Made by a program: the position numbers and the translations under genes
Notes under the pieces: model-generated
Databases searched by the model: none
The model's input: the letters and a program-made list of their open reading frames with translations, nothing else
Told to the model about the DNA's origin: nothing
Part shown: positions 33,738 through 41,976 of the stretch, piece after piece
Position numbering within the stretch: position 1 is the stretch's first letter
How the letters are laid out: each line of letters opens with the position of its first letter
Origin: Bordetella sp. BOR01
GTDB lineage: Bacteria; Pseudomonadota; Gammaproteobacteria; Burkholderiales; Burkholderiaceae_B
Reading direction: 5' to 3'
Length of the DNA stretch: 64,000 nucleotides
Assembly: GCF_019218885.1 (NCBI RefSeq)
Contig: NZ_JAHUWT010000001.1
Coordinates: 372,001-436,000, forward strand

Positions 33738-34634
33738 ATGGAACTCAAGACACTACGCAGCTTCATCGTTCTTGCAGAGGAATTGCATTTCGGTCGGGCT
33801 GCGGCACGGCTGCACATCACGCAGCCTCCGTTGAGCAAGCAGATCGCCCAGCTCGAAAGCGAACTCGGGGCACGCCTATTCGAGCGTGGATCTCACGGTG
33901 TCCAACGAACTGCCGCTGGCGAGGCATTGGTGGTAGAAGCCCGAAAAATCCTGGCGCATGCCGAGAAGGCCGCCACGATTGTTGGCCGTGTAACCCATGG
34001 AGACTTCTCGACGGTGCGGATAGGATTCAACGCATCCGTCATGTTCATGGGTATTGAACACCTGATTCAGGTGCAGCGGGATCGGCTTCCCGATCTGACA
34101 TGCGACTGGACAGAAATGGGTACGTCAGAGCAACTGGGCGAACTTCGCAATGATGGAATCGATCTGGGCTTCGCTCAACCACCGCGGCATCTTCCCGGAT
34201 TGACATCGTTCGAGTTCGGTCGTCCGCAGATGATGGTTGCCTTGCCGACATCGCATCGCTTCGCAAAGCGCCGCTCGATTTCTCTGAGTTCGTTGGCTGG
34301 TGAGGATTTCGTGATTGTGTCGCGAGAGCTGGCACCGGGCTACTTCGACCTGACCATCAGTGCTTGCGTCGCCGCTGGTTTCAATCCCCGCTTGCGCCAC
34401 TATGCGCGTCATCTGCTCACGGTACTCGGTCTTGTCGCAACGACTGGCGCCGTGGCACTGGTTCCACGAACGCTTGCGCGAGCCGCAGTACAAGGCGTGG
34501 AGCTGCGACCCATTCAAGGCGTGCGTCCTGAGCTATCCTATTCCATTGTCTGGAACCCTGAGAGTCGGGTCGCAGTGTTGCCACGTCTGCTGACCCTGTT
34601 TGGAGTTCCCCCGAGGCTCAGCAATAGGCGCTAG
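33738..34634 (+). CDS. LysR family transcriptional regulator
   Basis: A 298-residue LysR regulator starting at ATG 33738 (CGGAGG upstream). The HTH is MELKTLRSFIVLAEELHFGR then AAARLHITQPPLSKQIAQLE, and the effector domain follows with the usual two-lobe pattern (FDLTISACVAAGFNPRLRHY, LVATTGAVALVPRTLA). It is divergent from the crotonase-Bug-Bug-CoA transferase-racemase operon and most likely controls it in response to the imported acid or its CoA ester. Confidence 0.92.
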   Translation: MELKTLRSFIVLAEELHFGRAAARLHITQPPLSKQIAQLESELGARLFERGSHGVQRTAAGEALVVEARKILAHAEKAATIVGRVTHGDFSTVRIGFNASVMFMGIEHLIQVQRDRLPDLTCDWTEMGTSEQLGELRNDGIDLGFAQPPRHLPGLTSFEFGRPQMMVALPTSHRFAKRRSISLSSLAGEDFVIVSRELAPGYFDLTISACVAAGFNPRLRHYARHLLTVLGLVATTGAVALVPRTLARAAVQGVELRPIQGVRPELSYSIVWNPESRVAVLPRLLTLFGVPPRLSNRR

Positions 34635-34671
34635 AGCCATGGAGCCCTCGACGCGGCGCCGGCGGCCACGT

Positions 34672-35112
34672 TCAGGCAGGAACCATGAGCTCCAGCAGTG
34701 TCACGCGCACGTCATCCGGGATTGGCGTGGCGCGGTTATCGCCGCGCTTGACGTAGACGTGAACGAACTCGCCCACTGCGCTGGCGACCTGTGCGTCCCT
34801 ACGGAAAATGCCGACCTCATAGCGCACGCTGCTCGTGCCCAGGTGCAGCACTCGCAGGCCAACCTGCACGTCGTTCGGAAACGCCAGTGAAGAGAAATAG
34901 GTGCACTTGCTTTCAACGACGAGGCCAACCGTCGCGCTGCCTGCAAGATCCAATACACCTTTTTCGATCAACCGCCTGTTGATCGCGGTGTCAAAGAATG
35001 CGTAGTAGACGATGTTGTTGACGTGCCCGTACACATCGTTGTCTGTCCATCGGGTTGGGATGGTGACAAAGCATCGGTAGATATCTCTGCGGGGCGCTTC
35101 GGCCCGGCTCAT
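34672..35112 (-). CDS. acyl-CoA thioesterase, hotdog fold (4HBT family)
   Basis: A 146-residue hotdog protein with the 4-hydroxybenzoyl-CoA thioesterase signature TRWTDNDVYGHVNNIVYYAF, in which the aspartate after W (WTDND) and the HVNN loop form the active site. Its ATG overlaps the stop codon of the dehydrogenase gene upstream by four bases, so the two are translationally coupled. It would release free acid from a CoA ester formed in the adjoining pathway. Confidence 0.9.
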   Translation of the reverse strand: MSRAEAPRRDIYRCFVTIPTRWTDNDVYGHVNNIVYYAFFDTAINRRLIEKGVLDLAGSATVGLVVESKCTYFSSLAFPNDVQVGLRVLHLGTSSVRYEVGIFRRDAQVASAVGEFVHVYVKRGDNRATPIPDDVRVTLLELMVPA

Positions 35113-36263
35113 AGAGCTTCCGCATACAGTGCGTGCGCATCAGCCAGGGTGAGTTCCCGCATGTTGTTGACTAGCAGGCGAGTCTGGTTCATGGCATCGG
35201 CTGCCAGTTGTGGGACATCGGATTCCTGGATCCCTACATCGCGCAGCCGAACAGGAAGGCCGAGTTCGCCGCTGAGCCGGGCCATGTAGGCGCAGAACGC
35301 TGAAGCTCTCTGCGCCTCGCTTCCTGTCGTCCCTGGCCTGACGACGTCTTGCAGTTTGGCGTACAGGGGCAGCGCAGCCTCCTGGTTGAATCGCAGGACG
35401 GGGCCGAGCATCAACGCATTTGAGAGGCCATGCGGGACGTGGAAGCGGGCGCCGACCGGATAGGCCAGGGCATGGATCGCGGCGACCGGGGCATTCGCAA
35501 AGGCCATGCCGGCCATGCAGGCGCCAAGCATGAGGTTCTCCCGGGCCTGACGATCGCTACCCATGCGGCAGGCCTTGTGTAGCGAGGTCGACATGAGCCG
35601 CAGTGACTCGCATGCGAACGCGTCTGAGATCGGGTTCTTCAACCGCTTGCTGGTGTAGGCCTCGATGGCATGTACCATTGCATCGATGCCGGTTGCCGCC
35701 GTGATCGGTGTGGGCAAGCCGAGTGTCAGTTCGGCGTCCAGAAGGGCGAGGTCAGGTAGCAGGCTGGGGGAAACGACGCCTTTTTTTTCACCTTCTCCTG
35801 TTGTCACTATGGAGATGGGGGTTGCCTCGGAGCCGGTGCCGGCAGTGGTTGGGACGAGGATCAGCGGTAGCCGCGGCCCCCGCGCCTGGTTCACGCCATA
35901 GATGGAACTCAACGCTTCGCCGCTTCCGGCAAGGAGGGCGGCCAGCTTGGCGGCATCCAGGGAGCTGCCGCCCCCAAACCCCACGACACAGTCGGCAGAG
36001 TGGCCCCGCGCGGCCGCCGCTGCCGCCAGGATGACCTCTTCAGGGGGATCGGCCTGGACGTCCGAAAAAGTGACCACTCTCAACTCGGGGCGTTTTGTGA
36101 ATCCGGCCAAGACCGGGTCGAGCAGGCCCGCCTTGACGACGCCGGGGTCGGTGACCATCAGCACATTGCGGTAACCCATCTCCGCGATCCGATCGGCCAG
36201 GCGCGCGGCGCCTCCATACTCGACCACGATCGAACGCGTGCTGTTGAAACCGAAATCAAGCAT
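35109..36263 (-). CDS. iron-type alcohol dehydrogenase / maleylacetate reductase-like
   Basis: A 384-residue group III (iron-dependent) dehydrogenase. NAD loop: VVGFGGGSSLDAAKLAALLA. Then VPTTAGTGSEATPISI, and metal ligands in GIDAMVHAIEAYTSKR (D, H) and AAIHALAYPVGARFHVPHGLSNA split over two histidines. I start at ATG 36263; the preceding TTG is unlikely. It probably reduces an aldehyde or oxidises an alcohol. It lies between the TetR gene and the thioesterase on the same strand, opposite the FadJ-like operon. Confidence 0.91.
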   Translation of the reverse strand: MLDFGFNSTRSIVVEYGGAARLADRIAEMGYRNVLMVTDPGVVKAGLLDPVLAGFTKRPELRVVTFSDVQADPPEEVILAAAAAARGHSADCVVGFGGGSSLDAAKLAALLAGSGEALSSIYGVNQARGPRLPLILVPTTAGTGSEATPISIVTTGEGEKKGVVSPSLLPDLALLDAELTLGLPTPITAATGIDAMVHAIEAYTSKRLKNPISDAFACESLRLMSTSLHKACRMGSDRQARENLMLGACMAGMAFANAPVAAIHALAYPVGARFHVPHGLSNALMLGPVLRFNQEAALPLYAKLQDVVRPGTTGSEAQRASAFCAYMARLSGELGLPVRLRDVGIQESDVPQLAADAMNQTRLLVNNMRELTLADAHALYAEAL

Positions 36264-36290
36264 CAAAGGGTCCTGTGCAAATGTGGGTGC

Positions 36291-36923
36291 TCAGCGGACA
36301 AGCATGCGGCGCGCGATCTGCGCGTACTGCTCGGAAACTTCCTGGGCCGAGAGCTTCCCGTCGGGCTGGAACCACTTGGGAAGCGTCGTCACGGCCGCCA
36401 TCACCCAGGTGATGAAAAGCATAGGCTGCATGTCCGCAATGCTGCCATCCGCAATGCCGGCCAGTACCACGGCGCGGATACGGTGGTCGAACGCGCGCAT
36501 CCGCTTGCGGATTGCCGGGAATTCGTCCGCGGGCACCGACTTGAGCTCTAGCGCGGCCGCACAGGCGCCCAGCTCGGCCAAGATGTTGGCGGTGTAGTGC
36601 AGGACGAAGGTGGACATTTGGTCCAACCCAGTTCCGCCTTGCGCGGTGGCCATGTCCAGGGCGCGGTCGGCCGTGTCAAAGCCGACGTCGAAGCAGGCCA
36701 GCAGGACATCGTTCTTGTTCTTGAAGTAGTGATAGATCGACGTCTTGGTAACGCCGAGCTGCAACGCGATGTCGTCCAGCGACGTGTTGTGGAACCCGTT
36801 GGCGCTGAAAAGCCGGCCCGCCTCGCGAACGATGATGGCTCGCTTGCGAAGGTACTGCTCTTCAGCCGAACTGACCTCGCCTTGCCAGCGGCCCGGGGTC
36901 TTTTTGGCGCTCGTCGTCTTCAT
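36291..36923 (-). CDS. TetR family transcriptional regulator
   Basis: A 210-residue TetR regulator. The N-terminal HTH is REAGRLFSANGFHNTSLDDI then ALQLGVTKTSIYHYFKNKND, a typical tetracycline-repressor domain; the C-terminal part is helical and resembles the acyl-CoA-responsive group (KstR2/FadR-like), though that is only a loose impression. It heads the TetR-dehydrogenase-thioesterase operon and is divergent from the FadJ-like/thiolase/SDR operon, so it should repress both. Confidence 0.91.
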   Translation of the reverse strand: MKTTSAKKTPGRWQGEVSSAEEQYLRKRAIIVREAGRLFSANGFHNTSLDDIALQLGVTKTSIYHYFKNKNDVLLACFDVGFDTADRALDMATAQGGTGLDQMSTFVLHYTANILAELGACAAALELKSVPADEFPAIRKRMRAFDHRIRAVVLAGIADGSIADMQPMLFITWVMAAVTTLPKWFQPDGKLSAQEVSEQYAQIARRMLVR

Positions 36924-37008
36924 AGTGTGGTGAAGGTGGATGGGACAGGAGGCAGATCTTAGCCAACCCCGTCTCTTGAAGATTTAGTTGCAGTTTCTAA
37001 TTTGCATT

Positions 37009-37032
37009 GTAATTTAAAGTATGATTAATTAC
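37009..37032. promoter_or_regulatory. GTAATT-N12-AATTAC inverted repeat, likely TetR operator
   Basis: Six-base perfect arms separated by 12 bases, in a strikingly AT-rich divergent gap (about 36980-37063) between the TetR gene and the FadJ-like gene. Position and symmetry suit a TetR-family operator that covers both promoters. Confidence 0.5.
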
Positions 37033-37063
37033 TTGAAAATATTGTGATTGAATATAAATTCAA

Positions 37064-38731
37064 ATGAAAAACCTGAAGCGACAGTTTCCTGGTGCCTTCT
37101 TTGTTGAGATCGACAACCCGCCCGTCAACGGCCTGAGCCACGCAGTCAGACGCCGGATCGTTGATGGTCTGGCCACTGCGCAAGCTAACGGAAGGGCCCG
37201 CTATGTCGTTCTTGTGGGGACGAGTCCGGGCTTTTCGGGGGGAGCCGACTTGCGAGAGTTCGGCACGCCCATGGAGGCTGAAGAGCCTCATCTCACGACT
37301 GTGATCAGGATGATTGCAAGCAGTGCGAAGCCGGTGGTGGCGGCCATCCATGGGATTGCGCTGGGCGGGGGGCTGGAACTGGCCATGGGCTGCCACTTCC
37401 GCGTTGCCACGCAGAACGCGACCATCGGGCTGCCGGAGATCAAGCTGGGATTGATGCCGGGGGCAGGCGGGACGCAGTTGCTTCCTCGACTGACCGACAT
37501 TCCAACGGCGCTGGACATGATTCTGGAAGGATCTGCCTGTCGCCCGGATCGGCTGCGCCACACCCGCTTCTTTGCGGCGACCGCTGACGGCAGCACTGCC
37601 AGTGACGCAGCCGCTGAAGCCTGCAGGGTGATGGAGTCGGTCCTGGCTTGCTCGGACCCGGTCACCGATGGGCGGTGCCTGCGGGTGGAGACGGCAGGTC
37701 ATGAGCAGTTGCTGGTCGACTCCCTCTCAGGCGCCCAGCGGCAAAGCTCGCATTTGCCTGCCTTGCTCAGTTGCGTCCAGGCAATTCGAGCCAGCACGCA
37801 CATGACATTCGAGGAAGGACTCCAGTACGAGCGCGTTCTGTTCCTGGATCTTCTCGAATCGCCGAGCTCACTGGCGATGCGTCACCTCTTCTTTGCCGAG
37901 CGTGCGGCGGGAAAACTGGCCGCACCGCAGCAGGGCAAACCGCGGAGTGTCAGCTCTGTCTTGATGATCGGCAACGCGGATGGCAATGGCATTGCTGAAC
38001 GCCTCAAGAATTTGCTGGTCCGGGCGGGCGTCGCAGTCCATGAAGAGGGCGAGGTGCCAGTGGATCTGCGGCCCGATCTGATCATCGACCCGGTTTCGAA
38101 GGATGTTTCGCAGTCGTCTGCGGCCTTCGAGAGGGTGCAAGGGTACTTGCATCCTGATGCCGTGTATGTGCTCGCCGCCGAACCGTCTTTGGTGGATTCG
38201 GTCGCGCACCTGTTGCCAAGCCCCGACAAGGCTGTGGGCCTCTACATGAAAGAAGACAGGGGCGCGTCTTCCATCCTGGAGATTGTGGGTGGTAGCCACA
38301 CCGCGGACAGCGCTATGGCGATGCTCGCCGCGCTCGGCAAGCTAATGGGACTTCCCAGTGTGTTTGCGCTGGGGGGATTGGGGCCGTCCGGGCCGCGCCT
38401 GCTCAGCGCCTTCCGAGAAGAGGCCGGCCGGCTGCGCGCGGGCGGATTGGCCGAAGCGGATTTGGCCAATGCCCTCGCCGCATCGGGGTACACCACCGGT
38501 CCGTTGCTGGCCCTGAACCACCGGCAATCCGGGCCGGCGAGCTCCGAGGCCCTGGCTGCCGTGGAGAGACTGAACCTCAAGCTCGCGTACACCGCACGTG
38601 ACATCGCAGAACAGGGCGCCGTCGCCCGGCAAGACGATCTGGACGTACTTTGCGTCATCGGCTACGGCTTTCCGCGCCACCTTGGCGGCCCGTTGTTCTA
38701 CGCGGATCACCGTCAACACCAAGCGAACTGA
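37064..38731 (+). CDS. FadJ-like enoyl-CoA hydratase with degenerate 3-hydroxyacyl-CoA dehydrogenase domain
   Basis: A 555-residue fused protein. Residues 1-190 are a crotonase domain with both hydratase glutamates (E105 in ALGGGLELAMG, E125 in GLPEIKLGLMPGAGG). The second half follows the plan of the 3-hydroxyacyl-CoA dehydrogenase domain but is decayed: the NAD loop GxGxxG reads LMIGNADGNGIA, the segment before the active site is about 45 residues short, and the catalytic histidine (GLHFFNP) is Tyr394 in VGLYMKEDRGASSILEIVGG. The end VIGYGFPRHLGGPLFYAD is kept. So hydratase is likely and dehydrogenase unlikely. Start ATG 37064 lacks a clear ribosome site. Confidence 0.88.
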   Translation: MKNLKRQFPGAFFVEIDNPPVNGLSHAVRRRIVDGLATAQANGRARYVVLVGTSPGFSGGADLREFGTPMEAEEPHLTTVIRMIASSAKPVVAAIHGIALGGGLELAMGCHFRVATQNATIGLPEIKLGLMPGAGGTQLLPRLTDIPTALDMILEGSACRPDRLRHTRFFAATADGSTASDAAAEACRVMESVLACSDPVTDGRCLRVETAGHEQLLVDSLSGAQRQSSHLPALLSCVQAIRASTHMTFEEGLQYERVLFLDLLESPSSLAMRHLFFAERAAGKLAAPQQGKPRSVSSVLMIGNADGNGIAERLKNLLVRAGVAVHEEGEVPVDLRPDLIIDPVSKDVSQSSAAFERVQGYLHPDAVYVLAAEPSLVDSVAHLLPSPDKAVGLYMKEDRGASSILEIVGGSHTADSAMAMLAALGKLMGLPSVFALGGLGPSGPRLLSAFREEAGRLRAGGLAEADLANALAASGYTTGPLLALNHRQSGPASSEALAAVERLNLKLAYTARDIAEQGAVARQDDLDVLCVIGYGFPRHLGGPLFYADHRQHQAN

Positions 38732-38757
38732 TAAGTACCAACCAAACAAGGAAACCT

Positions 38758-39936
38758 ATGTCGGAAGCTTTTATCGTCTCTGCTGTCCGTGCCGCTAGCG
38801 GCCGACGCAACGGACGCCTCTCGGGATGGCACCCCGTGGATCTGGGCGCGAAGATGTTGGACGCTGTTGTGGCTGATGCCGGTGCAGATCCCGCCGTCAT
38901 CGAGGACGTGATCATCGGTTGCGTCGGGCAGGCCGGTGAACAGGCGCTCAACGTTGCCCGAAATGCGGTGCTGGCATCCCGCCTGCCCGAGTCTGTCCCC
39001 GGGACTTCCGTGGATCGCCAGTGCGGTTCGTCGCAGCAGGCGATTCACTTCGCCGCCCAGGCCGTCATGTCCGGGACGATGGACGTCGTTATTGCCGCCG
39101 GCGTCGAAAGTATGAGCCGCGTTCCCATGGGAACGGCTACCGACCTGGTGGAGAAGAACGGGTTCGGAAGCTACATGAGTCCAGCCCTGGACTCGCGCTA
39201 CGCAGGAGAACGCTTTAGCCAGTTTATGGGGGCCGAGATGCTTGCTGCGAAGTACAAGCTGACCAGGGACCTGTTGGACGAGTATGCGTACCAGAGCCAC
39301 TGTCGCGCCGCCGCGGCATCACGGGCGGGAGAGTTCCGCAACGAAATCATCCCCTTGCAGGCCATGTCCCGCGACGCGGGCGCTCTCGACGGAATGCACG
39401 ACGCGGATGAAGGTATCCGGTTCAATGCCTCTCTCGAAGCCATCTCTCAGGTCAAGGGGCTGACCGAGACCGGCGTGACAACCGCTGCCAACGCAAGTCC
39501 GATCACGGATGGCGCCGCCGCCATCATGATCGTCAGCCGCGCCGGGTTGAAAAAGCTGGGGGTCGAACCGCTGGCGCGGATTCATCATCTCGGCCTGTAC
39601 GCCCACGATCCGGTGATCATGCTGGATGCCCCCATCCACGGGACCCTGCGGTCTCTGGGAAAAATCGGCCTGGACGTCGACGACATCGACCTGTTCGAGG
39701 TCAACGAGGCATTCGCCTGTGTTCCGCTGGCCTGGCTCCAGGCGACAGGCGCGGACCCCGCGCGCGTGAATGCGCGTGGCGGCGCCATTGCCCTTGGTCA
39801 CCCTCTGGGCGCGTCCGGGGCGCGGCTGATGACCACGCTGGTTCACGCGCTGGGCCAGAGCGGCAAGCGCTACGGCCTGCAGACCATGTGCGAGTTCGGC
39901 GGCATGGCGAATGTGACGGTCATCGAGCGGCTCTGA
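38758..39936 (+). CDS. thiolase (acetyl-CoA acyltransferase)
   Basis: A 392-residue thiolase starting at ATG 38758 (AAGGAAACC upstream). Nucleophile Cys89 in SVDRQCGSSQQAIHFAAQAV, the NEAFA motif in LFEVNEAFACVPLAW, His in GGAIALGHPLGASGARL, and the second cysteine in LQTMCEFGGMANVTVIERL. The MCEFGGMAN end marks the degradative subgroup close to FadA-type and steroid-ring or side-chain thiolases rather than the biosynthetic PhaA (CIGGGQG). It would split the 3-oxoacyl-CoA formed by the upstream and downstream enzymes. Confidence 0.93.
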   Translation: MSEAFIVSAVRAASGRRNGRLSGWHPVDLGAKMLDAVVADAGADPAVIEDVIIGCVGQAGEQALNVARNAVLASRLPESVPGTSVDRQCGSSQQAIHFAAQAVMSGTMDVVIAAGVESMSRVPMGTATDLVEKNGFGSYMSPALDSRYAGERFSQFMGAEMLAAKYKLTRDLLDEYAYQSHCRAAAASRAGEFRNEIIPLQAMSRDAGALDGMHDADEGIRFNASLEAISQVKGLTETGVTTAANASPITDGAAAIMIVSRAGLKKLGVEPLARIHHLGLYAHDPVIMLDAPIHGTLRSLGKIGLDVDDIDLFEVNEAFACVPLAWLQATGADPARVNARGGAIALGHPLGASGARLMTTLVHALGQSGKRYGLQTMCEFGGMANVTVIERL

Positions 39937-39973
39937 CGCCGCAGAAAAATCCACGCTGCAGAAAGGTTCAATC

Positions 39974-40735
39974 TTGGAAATCACCACGCAACAAATCTAT
40001 GTCGTCACGGGCGGCGCGTCCGGGCTGGGTGCCGGAGTCGTGCGGCTGCTGGGCGACCAGGGCGCCACCGTTGTCATTGCCGACCGCGATGAAGAGCGCG
40101 GCCGGGCCCTGGCCGGCCAAATCAAGCAGCATTTCGTCAAGTGCGACATCACGTCCGAAGCCGATGCGTCCCGGGTGTTCGAATTCGCGGCATCCAGGGG
40201 TGCGCTGCGCGGGCTCGTCAACTGCGCCGGCATTGCCGGACCGGAGCGGGTTGTGGGCAAGGAGCGGCCACACGCGCTGGAGAGCTTCGAGCGGATCGTG
40301 CGGGTCAACCTCGTGGGGACGTTCAACATGATCCGCCTGGGCGCCCAACTGATGTCGCACCAGGAGCCGACGCCGAGCGGCGAGCGCGGCGTGATCGTCA
40401 ACACGGCATCCGTTGCCGCATTCGATGGCCAAATCGGCCAGGCCGCCTATGCAGCGTCGAAGGCGGGAATCGTTGGAATGACGTTGCCCGTAGCCCGTGA
40501 CCTTGCGCGCAGCGCCATCCGGTGTGTCACCATCGCGCCCGGAATTTTCTCGACACCGTTGCTGATGGATCTTTCGTTGGAGGTCCGCCAGGGTCTGGCG
40601 GCCTCGGTGCCTTTCCCGTCCCGACTGGGCGAGCCGCGCGACTTCGCTCTTATGGTGCAGCACGTACTCAACAACGAGATGCTCAACGGCGAAGTCATCC
40701 GTCTGGACGGCGCGATTCGGATGGGGCCGCGATAG
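39974..40735 (+). CDS. HSD10-like SDR, probable 3-hydroxyacyl-CoA dehydrogenase
   Basis: A 253-residue short-chain dehydrogenase with intact catalytic set: NAD loop VVTGGASGLGAGVVRLL, aspartate in VVIADRDEERG (NAD preference), NCAGIAG, serine in IVNTASVAAFDG, and YAASKAGIVGM. The pattern ASVAAFDGQIGQAAYAASKA is typical of HSD17B10 (type 2 3-hydroxyacyl-CoA dehydrogenase). TTG start at 39974 with AGAAAGG upstream. As last gene of the operon it can supply the dehydrogenase step that the FadJ-like protein seems unable to perform. Confidence 0.9.
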   Translation: MEITTQQIYVVTGGASGLGAGVVRLLGDQGATVVIADRDEERGRALAGQIKQHFVKCDITSEADASRVFEFAASRGALRGLVNCAGIAGPERVVGKERPHALESFERIVRVNLVGTFNMIRLGAQLMSHQEPTPSGERGVIVNTASVAAFDGQIGQAAYAASKAGIVGMTLPVARDLARSAIRCVTIAPGIFSTPLLMDLSLEVRQGLAASVPFPSRLGEPRDFALMVQHVLNNEMLNGEVIRLDGAIRMGPR

Positions 40736-40748
40736 TTCCGCGAACTCC

Positions 40749-40890
40749 CGACCCTGCGTCGTACGAAAGATCGGCGAGATACTCGACGACAACGTCGACG
40801 GCCTCTTGCGGCAGGGCAGTCAACTGCGAGATCGTCATGGGCAGATTCCTGCCCAGCCTAGGCAGGACGCTCTTGCCGAAAATCCGCTGC
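40749..40890 (-). pseudogene. short relic homologous to the one beside the second tRNA-Gly; possible integrase remnant
   Basis: On the minus strand one frame reads QRIFGKSVLPRLGRNLPMTI then SQLTALPQEAVDVVVEYLAD. The start RIFGK-VLP-LG recurs at 60294-60395 in the same position relative to an identical tRNA-Gly gene. The pattern resembles the core-binding part of P4-type tyrosine integrases, which use tRNA-Gly as target. It is too short for a firm family call and could be another conserved short peptide. Confidence 0.4.
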
Positions 40891-41046
40891 ATTTGCGACT
40901 GGGTACAGGACGCGAGTCTGATCGCGCAATTGCGGTGCTTCACGCAGGAAGCGCCGCGGCTTGCGGGAGTGCGGCCCAAGAAATGGATTCAAAAATGGCC
41001 TTAAATCGCTTGGTGCAGGCGGACATCAGCGGACGTCGCTGGAAAC

Positions 41047-41082
41047 AAAAAAGGCCGAAACGCGAAGTTTTCGGCCTTTTTT
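41047..41082. terminator. bidirectional rho-independent terminator of tRNA-Gly (1)
   Basis: AAAAAAGGCCGAAA and TTTTCGGCCTTTTTT form a long stem with a short loop. It lies 48 bases beyond the 3' end of the tRNA on the minus strand and has T runs in both directions. Confidence 0.9.
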
Positions 41083-41129
41083 CAATCATCCATGGACGTC
41101 AGTGGATGCCCATGGACAATAAATAATTC

Positions 41130-41205
41130 TGGAGCGGGAGACGAGTCTCGAACTCGCGACCTCAACCTTGGCAAGGTTGCGCTCTACCAACTGAGCTACT
41201 CCCGC
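41130..41205 (-). tRNA. tRNA-Gly (GCC), copy 1
   Basis: A 76-base cloverleaf on the minus strand, GCGGGAGTAGCTCAGTTGG at the 5' end and an encoded CCA. Anticodon GCC (41170-41172 on plus). Identical to the copy at 60512-60587. Confidence 0.97.
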
Positions 41206-41409
41206 GTATTTGGCTGTTGCCTAGCCTGTTACGCGAAGTTTCAGGGGCGGGCACCAAAGACCAAGATTATAGCATCGTTTTTTGCGTCTTGCCATTGTCT
41301 GGCCATCCTGGGCCAAGGGCAAGGCTTTCAGGCGGACGGCAGGACGTATACAGTGGGCCCATATTTCTTGCGCATCCGGCCGTGGCGCCTGCCGCCGGCC
41401 CATCTTCCG

Positions 41410-41976
41410 ATGGCCTTCAGCCCCGCTTTCTCTGCTCCTGTTGCCGCGCTGGTCTATGGCCCTTCGTCGCGCGGCGCCGACACCTTGTTGGCGGACTTCG
41501 CCCGCGACCTGCTGGCGCAGGGCCGGCGGCTGCATGGGCTGGTGCAGCATGAAATCGTGCCGCGTGGCGGCGGCAGGCCGCAGCGCCAGTTGTCCGACCT
41601 GCGTTCGGGCCGGCTGTACGGCCTGTCGCAAGACCTGGGCCCCGGCTCGCGTGCCTGCAGCCTGGATCCGGGAGCCCTGGCGGCCGCCAGCCATGTGCTG
41701 CGTGCCGCCTTGCAAGCGCGCGCGGAACTGGTCATCGTCAACCGCTTCGGCGCCATCGAGGCCGCCGGCGGCGGCTTCGCCCAGGAAATGCTGGCCCTGA
41801 TGAGCGAAGGCATTCCCTTGGTTACTGTCGTGTCTGCGGTGCTGCTGCCAGACTGGCGCCGGTTCACCGGGCAGGCGGGCCTGGAATTGCCCGTGGCGCG
41901 CGCGCCCCTGCAAGCCTGGTTCGAACAACTGGCGAACGGCTATGCCGCCGCCGGCCAGCCGGACGCCGCGACATGA
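41410..41976 (+). CDS. DUF2478-type protein
   Basis: A 188-residue protein starting at ATG 41410. It begins VAALVYGPSSRGADTLLADF (a loose nucleotide-loop-like segment), then GLVQHEIVPRGGGRPQRQLS, LIVNRFGAIEAAGGGFAQEM and PLVTVVSAVLLPDWRRFTGQ. The pattern agrees with DUF2478, a P-loop-like family often near molybdenum genes; the role is unknown. It overlaps the methyltransferase gene by four bases (ATGA), so the two are made together. Confidence 0.82.
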   Translation: MAFSPAFSAPVAALVYGPSSRGADTLLADFARDLLAQGRRLHGLVQHEIVPRGGGRPQRQLSDLRSGRLYGLSQDLGPGSRACSLDPGALAAASHVLRAALQARAELVIVNRFGAIEAAGGGFAQEMLALMSEGIPLVTVVSAVLLPDWRRFTGQAGLELPVARAPLQAWFEQLANGYAAAGQPDAAT

